Assembly: GCF_042660705.1 (NCBI RefSeq)
Contig: NZ_JBHSUQ010000001.1
Reading direction: 5' to 3' (one strand)
Origin: Undibacterium_A arcticum
GTDB lineage: Bacteria > Pseudomonadota > Gammaproteobacteria > Burkholderiales > Burkholderiaceae_D
DNA length: 64,000 nt
The notes beneath the pieces were generated by a model. The model ran no database searches. It saw nothing but the letters and a program-made list of their open reading frames with translations, and was not told where the DNA came from. The translations under genes and the position numbers were made by a program. Positions 12,624 to 24,334 of the stretch are shown here, one piece after another (position 1 is the first letter of the stretch; the number at the start of each line of letters is the position of its first letter).

Positions 12624-12699
12624 TGGTGGAGGTTGACGGGATCGAACCGACGACCCCCTGCTTGCAAAGCAGGTGCTCTCCCAGCTGAGCTAAACCCCC
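12624..12699 (-). tRNA. tRNA-Ala (TGC)
   Basis: A 76-nt cloverleaf beginning GGGGGTTTAGCTCAG, with anticodon TGC in CTTTGCAAG, T-loop GGTTCGATCC and encoded 3' CCA. It lies in the 16S-23S spacer as usual for proteobacterial rRNA operons. Confidence 0.96.
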
Positions 12700-12714
12700 G
12701 TATTCGGTGTGTCT

Positions 12715-12791
<77 letters not shown>

Positions 12792-12919
12792 GTTTGGACC
12801 AGTTATCTGGCACGTTCTCGCCGCCTGTGCTGAGTTCTGCTGGGACGAATGCCGTGCCGATGGCTGTTCTTTGTTCTTAACAGTCGATAAGTGTGAGCAT
12901 TTGCGACGCACGCAAACTC

Positions 12920-14450
<1,531 letters not shown>

Positions 14451-14883
14451 TAATCTCTGTTTATGTCATTGCTGACATGATCCGTGTTACCGGATCGGTC
14501 GCTCACTCAAAATACTGACAGGTCCATCCTTTCGGATGGTCCTATATTTCTTCTTCGTGAGCATTTGATGTTTTAAGTCATACAATCCGAACTTGCGTCC
14601 AGACTGCTGCGCTTGCCTCAAATGCCCACACTTATCGACTGTTAATTGTTAAAGATCTGTTCGCTGCCATTGCTGCAACTGCCTGACGAAGCGTTGTGTC
14701 CGTCAACTGCGAAGAGGTGAGATTATGCGGCGCTTTGCACTTCTCGTCAACTTCTTTTCTTGCTGCACTGCTTTATTTTTCTGCCGTGCCACCCTGCTTC
14801 CCGTCTTGCTTTTCCAGGCCGCGCATCGCTGCGCCGGCCGCTTGAACCGGGCTGTATTTCCGCCCCTGCTCAACGGGAGCCGA

Positions 14884-14913
14884 ACTATAGCAAAGGTTGC
14901 GGAAGATTGGCAA
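14884..14913 (-). promoter_or_regulatory. Probable rRNA operon promoter
   Basis: On the minus strand, TTGCCA (14913-14908) and TATAGT (14889-14884) are 18 bp apart, about 435 bp upstream of 16S. The 14451-14999 interval otherwise holds the rRNA leader and no credible gene. Confidence 0.5.
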
Positions 14914-14999
14914 GCGATTTCAAAGCGAAATATCCTTGAGCGCGCCTAATTTACTGAGCTCCGGCCGGAGACGGCATGCAACATCCACATCGTCAAAAC

Positions 15000-15554
15000 C
15001 TATTCCAGTTCTATCCAACAGGCAAATATCGGATGACCTCCTATGACCATGGGTGGGCCTGCTCTATGCGCATGGAAGCCTGCTTTTCGCAACAAACGCT
15101 CAATGCCGATAGGCGAGACAGTAATGAGTCTTTTTGCGCCATGTGTGGCTGCGCAGGCGATTGATTCCTGCAGCAATCGCACCGCAACTGGGGAAGAAAA
15201 TTGTCCGAGGGCCGAAGAAGTCCGGTTATTGAAATCCATAGCAGCGAAACGAGACAGCTCCCAAACGTCCGGCGTACACGGCGGTACGAGGCCGTTCATC
15301 AGCTCAGGAAATACTTCGCCCAGGAGATATGGCCGATCGGTAGGTAAGAGACGGGCACAACCATTGACTTGTCCTTCGTCATCCTGAGTTGCCACGTACA
15401 GCGTATCAGGTCGGTCAAATTGATCCAGTTCCAATCCATTTTGAGTCTGTAGCTGCCAACCCAATGTGTCAACGAACACCTTGTGCCTATAACTGGAAAT
15501 TTTTCTAAACAGATTTTGCGACAGGAACTCTGTTTTCCCTGAAATGACGTTCAT
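15000..15554 (-). CDS. luxI: Acyl-homoserine-lactone synthase (LuxI family)
   Basis: The 184-aa enzyme would make an N-acyl-homoserine lactone from S-adenosylmethionine and acyl-ACP or acyl-CoA. Conserved LuxI landmarks are present: RHKVFVDTLGW, ELDQFDRPDT, ARLLPTDRPYLLGEVFPEL and WELSRFA with the invariant Glu and Arg. The ATG at 15554 is preferred over 15575 because AGGAGA lies 4 nt before it. A lux box 66-81 bp upstream suggests positive autoregulation by the nearby LuxR. The acyl chain made cannot be predicted. Confidence 0.93.
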   Translation of the reverse strand: MNVISGKTEFLSQNLFRKISSYRHKVFVDTLGWQLQTQNGLELDQFDRPDTLYVATQDDEGQVNGCARLLPTDRPYLLGEVFPELMNGLVPPCTPDVWELSRFAAMDFNNRTSSALGQFSSPVAVRLLQESIACAATHGAKRLITVSPIGIERLLRKAGFHAHRAGPPMVIGGHPIFACWIELE

Positions 15555-15619
15555 TTGCTCTCCTGGAAATGACATATTCTGAAGGAGGGCATTTGACGCG
15601 ATTGGGGGCGTTTACAAAA

Positions 15620-15635
15620 CTGTCAGAGTTAACAG
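15620..15635 (-). promoter_or_regulatory. lux box upstream of luxI
   Basis: Minus strand CTGTTAACTCTGACAG has the CTGT-N8-ACAG form of lux boxes and shares 13 contiguous bases, allowing one difference, with the box at 16392-16407. It is the likely LuxR binding site. Nothing else was seen in 15636-15872. Confidence 0.75.
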
Positions 15636-15872
15636 ATAGACAAGCAATTATTGCAGACTTCAATTATGGAGCGCTCGATTAGCCAGGCATCCGCTTAATC
15701 AAAAATGTCAGTATTCCTGCTTGAACTCTTGGCGTGCCCCTCGAAAATTTGACAAATTAACCTACGCCGGCATTTGGTTGCACTGTCCATACCTGATCCA
15801 AATGCAAGTCGAAATCCCTCACGCTGGCTCAAATGTCGCTACCAAAAACGTTCGTTCACATCGATGCCAAAT

Positions 15873-16310
15873 TCAGTAACATTCGACTATATGACTCAAC
15901 ACGATGGTCTGCCAGTTGACGTTATCAATATAAGCCCCCAGCAATTCCGATGTTTGCTCATAGCCAACATCTTTGCCGTTGCTGCTTTGCAACATGACGT
16001 TACTCCGTGGCCCACTGATCCTGCTCAACTCTGTTAGACCACCAATCGCGCTCATCTGCCAATCCCAACCGATGGTAATGCCAGCATTCGACACATCCTG
16101 ATTGACCCACTCGGTATAGCCGGTTATCGACGTGGGATGTGCGCCGTCCGATATTTCCAGCGGTGCATCCTGATCTATGCCAGAAATCAAATGCCCGATG
16201 GATATATTTTGAATTTCAGGAAAGAAAAACCGGATGTATCCATCGCTGGATACGGCCAAGATGCGGTGTGTTGTGTCTACTTGCCGGTCTGAGGAAGCGT
16301 ATCGACTCAT
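15873..16310 (-). CDS. RsaM-like / DUF4902 quorum-sensing modulator
   Basis: The 145-aa protein sits between luxI and luxR, the position held by rsaM in Burkholderia, Acinetobacter and some Pseudomonas. It carries GYTEWV (residues 64-69) and ITIGWDW (78-84), which I associate with the DUF4902/RsaM family; RsaM proteins repress or balance homoserine-lactone output. It is divergent from luxR and has its own lux box 82-97 bp upstream. There is no obvious Shine-Dalgarno before the ATG at 16310. The family assignment is by memory of motifs and context. Confidence 0.7.
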   Translation of the reverse strand: MSRYASSDRQVDTTHRILAVSSDGYIRFFFPEIQNISIGHLISGIDQDAPLEISDGAHPTSITGYTEWVNQDVSNAGITIGWDWQMSAIGGLTELSRISGPRSNVMLQSSNGKDVGYEQTSELLGAYIDNVNWQTIVLSHIVECY

Positions 16311-16391
16311 ATAGCAACGTCAAGGTGGGGGTGCGAATTATTGTTACAGTATTGTGACAAGAATGATGCATCAACTCTTAGCCATTATGCA

Positions 16392-16407
16392 ATGTCAACT
16401 CTGACAG
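16392..16407. promoter_or_regulatory. lux box in the rsaM-luxR gap
   Basis: ATGTCAACTCTGACAG contains the dyad TGTCA-ACTC-TGACA and nearly matches the box in front of luxI. It lies 82 bp from the rsaM-like start and 131 bp from the luxR start, so it could serve either gene. Confidence 0.72.
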
Positions 16408-16538
16408 GGGTGGTTTATGCGAACTAAGATGCTAGCATTCAATGTTGCCAAGTCAGGATAGAAATTAATGTAATATTGCCCGCAAGCATGTTTTGATAGT
16501 AATTTTCACGTAACGAAATAGCAGATTGAGGAGTGTGC

Positions 16539-17248
16539 GTGGATAATTGGCAAGAAGATCAGATTCAATCTTTGCTGGGCGCGAAGACTGACGTCGCTTT
16601 TTTTGCGGAATTATCGCGTGCGGCCAATAAGATCGGCTTCGATTATTGCGCCTATGGCATGCAAATGCCGCTGCCGGTATCGAAACCAAAACTAATTATG
16701 CTCAATAATTATTCGGAAGGTTGGCAACAGCGCTACCTGAAGGAAAATTACCTCGCCGTCGATCCCACGGTGGCGCATGGCATGCGTTCTGTAATGCCCT
16801 TGGTGTGGTCCGAAAAGGTGTTTGCCACCAGTCGCCCCTTTTGGGAGGATGCTCGGGCGCACGGCATTTGCGTTGGGTGGGCGCAATCATGCTACGACTC
16901 AAAGGGTGTTGGTGGTTTATTGACTCTGGCTCGCTCGAACGATGATCTCAGTGGCAAAGAGTTAAGCGACATTTCTCTGAAAATGTCATGGCTAGCTCAA
17001 GTGGCGCACGAGGGCTTATCGCGATTAGTCGTGTCGAAGATGATGCCGGAAGTGGACGTGAGCTTGTCGGCGAGAGAAATCGACGTGTTGCGCTGGACAG
17101 CCGATGGAAAGACGTCCAGCGAAGTGGGCGAAATCTTATACATATCCGAGCGCACAGTGAATTTCATGTAAATAATGCGCTGATCAAATTAGGTGCCGCC
17201 AACAAGACTGCCGGCGTCATCAAGGCTGCGGCCTTGGGCTTTTTGTAA
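16539..17248 (+). CDS. luxR: LuxR-family quorum-sensing regulator (one frameshift)
   Basis: The restored protein is 236 aa. The N-terminal autoinducer-binding domain includes FDYCAYG, YLAVDP, LVWSE and GGLLTLAR. The C-terminal LuxR helix-turn-helix has LSAREIDVLRW, GKTSSEVGEIL and the recognition-helix segment after SERTVNFHV. Start GTG 16539 follows GAGGAG by 5 nt. The frame breaks at three T (17162-17164) within the last helix; four T restore VNFHVNNALIKLGA. Without the correction the DNA-binding helix would be lost. It should respond to the lactone made by the adjacent LuxI. Confidence 0.92.
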
Positions 17249-17648
17249 ATTCTTTACTGCCAACGCGTTGCCTGTCAACGCGCTCCTCCCGCATCATCCG
17301 CACATCTTGAGTTGCCCTCTCGGTCCTGGCTTGCCAGGTCGAGATGACGGGTATCACCCCACCAAGCGAAATTTAAGCAGCATCAATCGTCACGACATTG
17401 GATAATGCTGGGCTTATTTCTATACAAATCCAGGCGCTCCGATAACAAGGCGCCCCGGCATCACGACATTTGGCCACATCACTTTTGCACTCTTATACGT
17501 CATGCGGCAGACCTAGGAACATGGCCGGCCTACTTGCAACGCGATCTAACGTTGCGACAAAAGACCACAATACGATCTATTGTGTCCTCATCAAGCTTCA
17601 TCGCAATAATACTGAGGTCCGCTTCACAGCGTCCGGAAGGAAAAAATA
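17249..17648. other. Gap before mutS, nothing recognised
   Basis: In these 400 bp I see no convincing gene, RNA or strong promoter. A small hairpin CCTGGC-TTG-CCAGG lies near 17325-17340. Confidence 0.5.
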
Positions 17649-20341
17649 GTGGCATCACCCAACGAAATCAATGGGATAAACAATAAGACTTTGTCCGCGG
17701 AGAAACATACGCCAATGATGCAGCAATACCTCGGGATCAAGGTTGACCATCCCGACACCTTGCTGTTTACCGCATGGGCGATTTTTACGAATTGTTTTTT
17801 GACGATGCGCAAAAAGCATCGCGGCTGCTGGGCATCACGTTAACCCAGCGCGGCAACTCGAACGGCGCGCCGATCAAAATGGCAGGTGTGCCTTTTCATG
17901 CAGTCGAACAGTATCTCGCCAAACTGATCAAGTTGGGCGAATCGGTTGCCATCTGCGAGCAGATCGGCGACCCGGCAACCAGCAAGGGCCCGGTTGAGCG
18001 CAAGGTGACGCGAGTAATTACGCCCGGTACGCTGTCCGATTCCGATTTGTTACCCGAAAAATCGGAGCGGCCATTGCTGGCATTGTGTGAACTAGTTCAA
18101 CGAAAAACGGTTACCGTCGGCTTGGCATGGCTATCGATGGCGAGTGGCGCCTTGAAGCTGATGGAATTTTCCGGCGATCTGAAATCGTGTCACAACCGCC
18201 TGCAGCAGGAACTGGAACGCATCGCACCGGCCGAAATCCTGCTCGCCGATGCCATCGATCTTCCATTTGAAGGGGCACTGAACGGCAAGATCGCCAGTGT
18301 GCCGCAATGGCATTTCGACCTCCCAAGCGGACAAAAGTCCTTGTTTGAGCAACTCGGCGTGGCCACCCTGACCGGATTTGGCGCTGACGGCATGAGCGCA
18401 GCGATCGGTGCTGCCGGCGCGCTGCTGCGTTACGCGCAGTCGACGCAGGGCAAAGGCTTGCAACACGTGCGCAAGCTGACCACAGAAACCGAGAACGAAT
18501 TCATCGGACTCGATAGCGCCACCCGGCGCAATCTGGAATTGACCGAGACCATCCGCGGACAGGATGCATCGCACGCCTCCCCTACCCTGTTTTCGATGCT
18601 CGACCATTGCCGCACCGCGATGGGCTCGCGCCTGCTGCGGCATTGGCTGCATCACGCCCGGCGCGATCAGTCCGTGGCGCGCGCGCGCCACGCGGCGATC
18701 AATGCCTTGATGCAGGCCGAAGTATCGGATGGCCTGGCCAATACCCTGACCGCGGTACCTGATATTGAACGGATCACCACCCGGATTGCATTATTGTCGG
18801 CGCGCCCGCGCGACTTGGCCAGTCTGCGCAACGGATTGCAGCAGTTGCCTGCATTGCGCTCTTATGTCGCCATGTGTCAGGAATACGATGGCGACGGCTC
18901 GGCGACACTGCTGAACGCAACCCACGAGACGATCGCGACCCCGGTCGAGTGCCTCGATCTGCTGGAGCGCGCAGTCGCGTTGGAACCTGCTGCGATGGTG
19001 CGCGATGGCGGCGTGTTTGCCCGCGGCTTCGATGCGCACCTGGACGAATTGCGCGCGCTGTCGGAGAACGCCGGTCAGTTTCTGGTCGATCTCGAAACGC
19101 GCGAGCGCAACCGCACCGGCATCGCTAATCTACGCGTCGAATACAACAAGGTGCATGGTTTCTACATCGAAGTCACGCACGGCCAAACCGACAAGGTGCC
19201 GGACGATTATCGCCGCCGCCAAACCCTGAAGAACGCAGAGCGCTACATTACACCGGAACTCAAGGCCTTCGAGGACAAGGCGCTGTCTGCGCAAGAACGC
19301 GCGTTGGTGCGCGAAAAAGTCCTATACGAAAAGTTGCTGCAGGATCTCGCGCCGCACATCGGCACACTGCAGGCGATTGCGCAGGCGTTGGCCCAACTTG
19401 ATACCCTGGTGGCACTGGCCGACCATGCAACCCGTCACAACTGGTGTGCGCCCCGGCTGGTCGCAGAAGCTGCGATCTCGATCGAACAAGGGCGCCATCC
19501 GGTGGTCGAAAACCAGATCGAGCGTTTCATCGCCAACGATTGTCAGCTCAACACCGAGCACAAATTGCTGCTCATCACCGGCCCCAACATGGGCGGCAAA
19601 TCGACCTTCATGCGGCAGGTCGCCTTGATTACGCTGCTGGCCTACGTCGGCAGCTACGTGCCAGCCGCCGGCGCGGTGATCGGTCCGATTGACCGCATCT
19701 TCACCCGCATCGGTGCGGCCGACGATCTGGCTGGCGGGCGCTCGACTTTCATGGTCGAGATGACCGAATCAGCCGCAATCCTGAATGGTGCCACTGAGCA
19801 TTCGCTGGTGCTGATGGATGAGGTCGGTCGCGGCACATCGACCTTCGATGGCCTGGCACTGGCGTGGGCGATCGCCAGACATTTGATCGACAACACCAGA
19901 AGTTTCACCCTGTTTGCCACCCATTATTTCGAACTCACGCAATTGCCGGAAACGCATCCAAGTGCCGCCAACGTCCATCTGAGTGCTGTCGAGCACAAGG
20001 ACAGCATCGTGTTCCTGCACGCGGTGCAGCCGGGTCCGGCATCGCAAAGCTACGGCCTGCAAGTGGCGCAACTGGCTGGCGTGCCACCACCGGTCATTCG
20101 CGCGGCACGCAAGCATCTGGCCATGCTGGAGGCCCACTCGGTGCAGACAACCCCACAATTTGATTTGTTTGCGGCGCCGCAGGCTGCGATGGCGGAACTC
20201 TCCATGGAAGACTTTACGCCAGATCCTGCCATCGCTGCGGTGACAGAAGCGCTGCAGCAACTCGATCCCGATGCCCTGTCGCCGCGCGACGCGCTCGACG
20301 CCTTGTACCGGCTCAAGCAACTGGCCGATGCGCTAGCCTGA
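17649..20341 (+). CDS. mutS: DNA mismatch repair protein MutS (one frameshift)
   Basis: MutS recognises mismatched bases and starts mismatch repair. Restored length is about 897 aa. Landmarks: the mismatch-binding GDFYELFFDDA near the N-terminus, Walker A TGPNMGGKST, DEVGRGTSTFDG and the FATHYFEL motif of the ATPase domain. Start GTG 17649 follows GGAAGG. The frame breaks at three T (17766-17768) where four give LLFYRMGDFYEL, the invariant Phe region, so the as-read N-terminal frame would lack mismatch recognition. A genuine mutS defect would make a mutator, but the lesion type is the same as in essential genes here. Confidence 0.93.
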
Positions 20342-20347
20342 TCCGAC

Positions 20348-21321
20348 ATGCGCAAGCTGCAACCTGACTACGCCATTAGACACCGCTTCCTGCCGCGCGC
20401 CTTGTTTGTGACACTCATGATGTATGCCACGGCAGCGATTGCACAAACGTCGGAATTCAGTTTCGGCGTGATTCCGCATGCGTTTCAAAACGGTACCGAT
20501 GAAACGCCGCTACGCGACGCAATCGCTGAAACAAACCGGGAAAATCTGGCATTTGTCGTCGTCAATGGCATCAAAGCGAGCAAAGAAGCGTGCGACGATG
20601 CGTTGTATGATCGGCGCAAGAGCCTGCTCAATGCAGCCGAGAATGGCATCGTGATATCGCTGGCGGCGAGCGACTGGACCGAATGCAAGAACGCCAAGGC
20701 AAGATCGGCGGCGGTAGAGCGCTTGAACCGACTGCGGGAAGTTTTTTTCACCGATGATTTCTCGCTCGGTGCCAGCAAAATCCCACTGGTAAGGCAATCG
20801 TCCAGCGCCAAATTTCGCAGCTATGTTGAAAACGCGCGCTGGGAATTCGCGACCGTTCTGTTTGCCACTGTCAATCTACCGGGACAGAACAATCATTACC
20901 GGTCTGACGCGGGCCGCAACAGCGAGTTTGAAGACCGGCTGATCGCCAACCGGGATTGGCTGGATCGTATTTCAGCCAGGCACGACGGCGTAAGTTGGAA
21001 GGCATCGTACTTTTTTGCGATGCCAATCCGCTGGAATCGCCGAATCAGGCGCAACTGTCCAGCTATGGGGCGCGACGCGACGGCTTCGCTGAAGCACGTC
21101 ATTTGATCACCGGTCTGGCGGCAAAATTCGGTGGCAAGGTATTGCTTGTTTATGGACAGAATCAGTCCCCGTCGAACAGCGAATCTGCCATCGCCTGGCA
21201 TGACAATCTCGGCACGCTGGGCGTCAATACCCACTGGGTCGGGGTTACCGTGCATCCGGGTAGCAACGCGCTGTTCTCGGTCGGCGACTATCGGCCGATT
21301 GCCAAAAACGCCAGAAAATAA
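20348..21321 (+). CDS. Exported protein of unknown function (one frameshift)
   Basis: The product is about 324 aa when restored. An N-terminal signal peptide is likely (basic start, hydrophobic stretch, cleavage after AIAQ). The body includes SFGVIPHAF, LAFVVVNGIK, TVNLPGQNNHY and, near the end, VGVTVHPGSNALFSVGDY. I recall similar proteins in Burkholderiales, some loosely labelled metallophosphoesterase-like, but I see no clean metal-binding set, so no activity is claimed. It starts 6 bp after mutS. The frame breaks at three T (20970-20972) where four restore DRIFSQARRRKLEG. Confidence 0.72.
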
Positions 21322-21332
21322 CAAAAATTACG

Positions 21333-21403
21333 GGAGTATGACGAGAAATATGCGCTCTCCCGCCATAGCTCATTGACTCCAATAAACATACTGGTCCCAG
21401 TAT
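21333..21403 (+). repeat. Phased half-site element B (64-bp spacing)
   Basis: GGAGTAT at 21333-21339 and CCAGTAT at 21397-21403, starts 64 bp apart. The second half-site is the right arm of the perfect dyad CATACTGG-TC-CCAGTATG. At the same internal offsets as the element at 37939 it has TCATTG (columns 38-43) and AAACATAC (52-59). It lies between two convergent genes, so it is not a promoter of either. Confidence 0.65.
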
Positions 21404-21454
21404 GCTTATCGCGCTCATCGAAGCAGCGACCATCAAAAAAACCATCTGCGGCAC

Positions 21455-21487
21455 AAAAAAACCGCGACCTGGGCACGGTCGCGGTTT
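21455..21487 (-). terminator. Terminator of slyD
   Basis: The stem AACCGCGACC/GGTCGCGGTT with a 7-nt loop is followed on the minus strand by a T-rich tract (21455-21461). It ends slyD and may also block the convergent transcript. Confidence 0.85.
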
Positions 21488-21578
21488 GTCATGACTAACG
21501 CATCAGCGGTCACTGCCGCAGAAACTATCGCGCAATAAACCACGCTCGCTGCAACGTAGCTGTGGCCGCCGTTAGTTC

Positions 21579-22115
21579 TTAATGAATTGGATGCGAACGG
21601 AAATGGTCGCCTTCGTCATCATCCAGGTCATCGTGGTGGTGACCGTGCGCGCCATGCACATGTTCATGCGCAATTTCTTCATCGCTGGCGGCGCGAACTT
21701 CTGTGACATTCAGCGAAAACCGCAATGCCATTCCGGCCAAAGGATGATTGCCATCCAGGACCACCTTGTCATCCGCGATATCGGTCACGGTAATCAGGGC
21801 ATCGTCATCGTCATCAGTGCCGTCCGGCATGCCCTCGAACTGCATCCCGACCTCCAGCGGCTCCGGCAATCGGTTGCGCGGCTCCACCTTGACCAGGGCC
21901 GGGTCGTATTCACCGAATGCATCGTCCGGCTCGACCTGGATCGTGGTGGCGAACCCGGCCTCCTTGCCGTCCAGCGCCTCTTCGATTTTTGGCAGCGTGT
22001 TTTCATACCCGCCGTGCAGATAAACCATCGGCTCACGGCCATCTTCGATCAGATTGTCCTGAGCATCCGACAGTTTATATTTCACGGTCACTACCGTATT
22101 CTTGGCAATCTTCAT
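21579..22115 (-). CDS. slyD: FKBP-type peptidyl-prolyl isomerase SlyD
   Basis: The 178-aa SlyD-type isomerase and chaperone has the split FKBP domain (YKLSDAQDNLIEDG at the N-terminus, ITVTDIADDKVVLDGNHPLAG after the inserted flap) and a His/Asp-rich tail with HGHHHDD, typical of the metal-binding C-terminus involved in nickel handling. Start ATG 22115 follows AAAGGAAG; the ATG at 22130 lacks a site. It is convergent with the gene at 20348 and ends at a strong terminator. Confidence 0.94.
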   Translation of the reverse strand: MKIAKNTVVTVKYKLSDAQDNLIEDGREPMVYLHGGYENTLPKIEEALDGKEAGFATTIQVEPDDAFGEYDPALVKVEPRNRLPEPLEVGMQFEGMPDGTDDDDDALITVTDIADDKVVLDGNHPLAGMALRFSLNVTEVRAASDEEIAHEHVHGAHGHHHDDLDDDEGDHFRSHPIH

Positions 22116-22234
22116 GGCACTTCCTTTCATTAATAATCAAACGAATTATACCTGCGCATCAGGAAGGCAATCAAACCCCGCATCGCCAATTGTCAGATGC
22201 GACGACGCGGCAGATCGGCCGTCACGCACTCGCC

Positions 22235-22240
22235 TATAAT
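22235..22240 (+). promoter_or_regulatory. -10 element very close to the next start codon
   Basis: A consensus TATAAT ends only 6 bp before the ATG of the oxygenase gene. No Shine-Dalgarno precedes that ATG, so the mRNA may be leaderless. A good -35 was not found. Confidence 0.45.
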
Positions 22241-22246
22241 GTCGCC

Positions 22247-23367
22247 ATGAAAAATTTCCCGGTTCTGGGCGCGATGACGCCCGCACAATTTTTACGCGAT
22301 TACTGGCACAAGAAGCCGTTGCTGATCCGTCAGGCGATTCCCGGATTGCAGCCGCTGCTGTCGCGGGAGGCGCTGTTTGCACTGGCCGCGCGAGACGATG
22401 TCGAGTCGCGCTTGATCACCCATTTCAAGCAGCAGTGGGCGATGCAAAACGGGCCGATCGATAGCCTGCCGCCACTTGCCAAGAGCGACTGGACGCTGTT
22501 GGTACAGGGCGCGAACTTGCACGACGGCGCCGCCGATACGCTGTTGCGCCAGTTTCGCTTCATCCCCGATGCACGGCTGGACGATCTGATGATCAGTTTC
22601 GCGACTGATCGCGGTGGTGTCGGCGCGCATTTTGACTCGTATGATGTGTTTTTATTGCAAGCACACGGCCAACGCCGCTGGCGGATCGGGCCGCAGAAAG
22701 ATCTGAGCCTGGTTGACGGCTTGCCGCTGAAGATATTGCGTCAGTTCGAGCCGGAACAAGAATATGTGCTGGAACCGGGCGATATGCTGTATTTGCCGCC
22801 GCATTACGCGCATGAGGGCATCGCCGTCGGCGAATGCATGACTTACTCGATCGGATTTCGCGCCCCGTCATTTCAGGAATTGGGCGAATCGTTCCTGCAA
22901 TTCATGTCGGATTCGATCGATTTGCCGGGCCGCTACGCCGATGCCGACCTCAAGCCCACCAAACATCCAGCCGAAATCAGCCGCAACATGCTGACCCAGA
23001 TTGCAGCGGAACTCAACAAGGTACAATTTACCGAGGACGATATCGCCATTTCCTCGGCCAGCACTTGTCGGAACCGAAGCCCAGCGTATTTTTCAGCGCG
23101 CCGGCGCGGTCAGTGACACCGGCGCGTTTCACCGCGGCAGCGATCAAACGCGGCGTTATACTGTCACGCAAGACGCAGATGTTGTATCGCGGCAAGCACA
23201 TTTTCATCAATGGCGAGTCGTTTGCGGTAGGCAGTGCCGACAAGGTGCTGCTGACGGCACTGGCCAACGATAGGGAGCTGCCGGGTGCATCCGTGGCCAC
23301 CGCATCCGCCGACGTGCTCGAAGCACTGCAAATTTGGTACGAAGATGGCTGGATCGCGCTGGCTTGA
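22247..23367 (+). CDS. JmjC/cupin ribosomal oxygenase, RoxA/YcfD-like (one frameshift)
   Basis: This is a 2-oxoglutarate/Fe(II)-dependent oxygenase of about 373 aa when restored. Iron ligands are visible as HFD (in GVGAHFDSYDVF) and the later His in HYAHEGIAVG. YcfD/RoxA enzymes hydroxylate an Arg of ribosomal protein L16. The frame breaks at three T (23049-23051) where four give DIAIFLGQHLSEPK; the lesion falls in the C-terminal domain after the catalytic core. The start at 22247 opens the conserved MTPAQFLRDYWHKKPLL region and is close behind a TATAAT. Confidence 0.88.
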
Positions 23368-23423
23368 CGACGTGATGCGACGATCCAGTGGCAACGCCAG
23401 ACTGACACATCCGGGAGTGATCC

Positions 23424-23909
23424 ATGTTAGAGCCTCAGGTTAGTCAATTCGATACGCATACCGAATTCGCAGCACTGATCCGACAATGTCTGGCGCGCGC
23501 CTGCAGCCGAATTCAGTTGTTTGATCCCGACTTTAGCCGTTGGCCACTCGGTAGTGTCGATGTGATTGACACTCTGCGTCATTTTTTACGCTCTGGGACA
23601 CCCGGCAGGTTGGAACTGGCGATGCACAATGCCGCGCATCTGGAGCAGCACTGTCCACGTTTTATCGCGCTACTGACAGAGTATAGTCACGCGATCGAAT
23701 GCCGCGCGACGCCAAAAAACCTGCTGTTGCTGACAGATTCTTTCTGCGTTGCGGACGGCATCAACACGGTGCGCCGTTTTCACGCCGGTCATTTCCGGGG
23801 CGAGGCGGCGTTCGATTCCGCCGCCGGCGCCGTGATCTGTGTCGAACGGTTCAGCGCGATCTGGGCCGAGTCACGGCCAGTCTTGCATAGCATTAGGCTG
23901 ACAATTTAG
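23424..23909 (+). CDS. Conserved hypothetical protein (DUF7931-like)
   Basis: The 161-aa protein includes RIQLFDPDFSRWPLGS and, near the end, FHAGHFRGEAAFD. I recall comparable proteins following the cupin oxygenase in Burkholderiales, labelled DUF7931; the function is not known. There is no signal peptide or membrane segment. It begins 56 bp after the oxygenase stop and is probably co-transcribed. Confidence 0.65.
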   Translation: MLEPQVSQFDTHTEFAALIRQCLARACSRIQLFDPDFSRWPLGSVDVIDTLRHFLRSGTPGRLELAMHNAAHLEQHCPRFIALLTEYSHAIECRATPKNLLLLTDSFCVADGINTVRRFHAGHFRGEAAFDSAAGAVICVERFSAIWAESRPVLHSIRLTI

Positions 23910-24334
23910 TATCAAGCGCAGCGGATTTTCGGACGTGCTCGCGGCCGACAACAAGACTAATACGCGGCATGCGCTTCATTATCGATTAAACCGGCTATCT
24001 ACTGCGCGCTATAATCAACCTGACCCTCGACATAACACAGTTGGCCGAAGCTTCATCGACTCAAGCTTTTTTACGTCTTTTTACGCTTTTTTACTTCTTG
24101 AAAGCTCGACTTCGGCTATTCTTGCGTTGAGATGTTGTGATCCTACAAATTACTTACAAAAAAGCATCTGTTGTCTATTGTAGTATAGAAAAATTCGATA
24201 TAATAACCGGTTAGGAAGCTTTAGTTGACTGACAAGCACCATATGGTGCAGGACGCCTTCGAAAAGCCCTAAGAGCGATAATTACCGGTAATTATTCATC
24301 GCAAAATTTTGATTCATTTGATAAAGGAATACCC
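23910..24334. other. Leader region with two strong palindromes
   Basis: No gene seen. Features: a T-rich tract of three near-repeats of TTTTTTACG (about 24065-24094); a TATAAT at 24199-24204 as a candidate -10; a perfect 14-bp palindrome GCACCATATGGTGC (24236-24249); and a perfect 18-bp palindrome ATAATTACCGGTAATTAT (24278-24295). These lie ahead of the lipoprotein gene in its probable mRNA leader of about 125 nt. Confidence 0.5.

Noticed and set aside
21917..22246. Upstream extension of the oxygenase frame
   Set aside because: It runs antisense through slyD; conserved sequence starts only at 22247.
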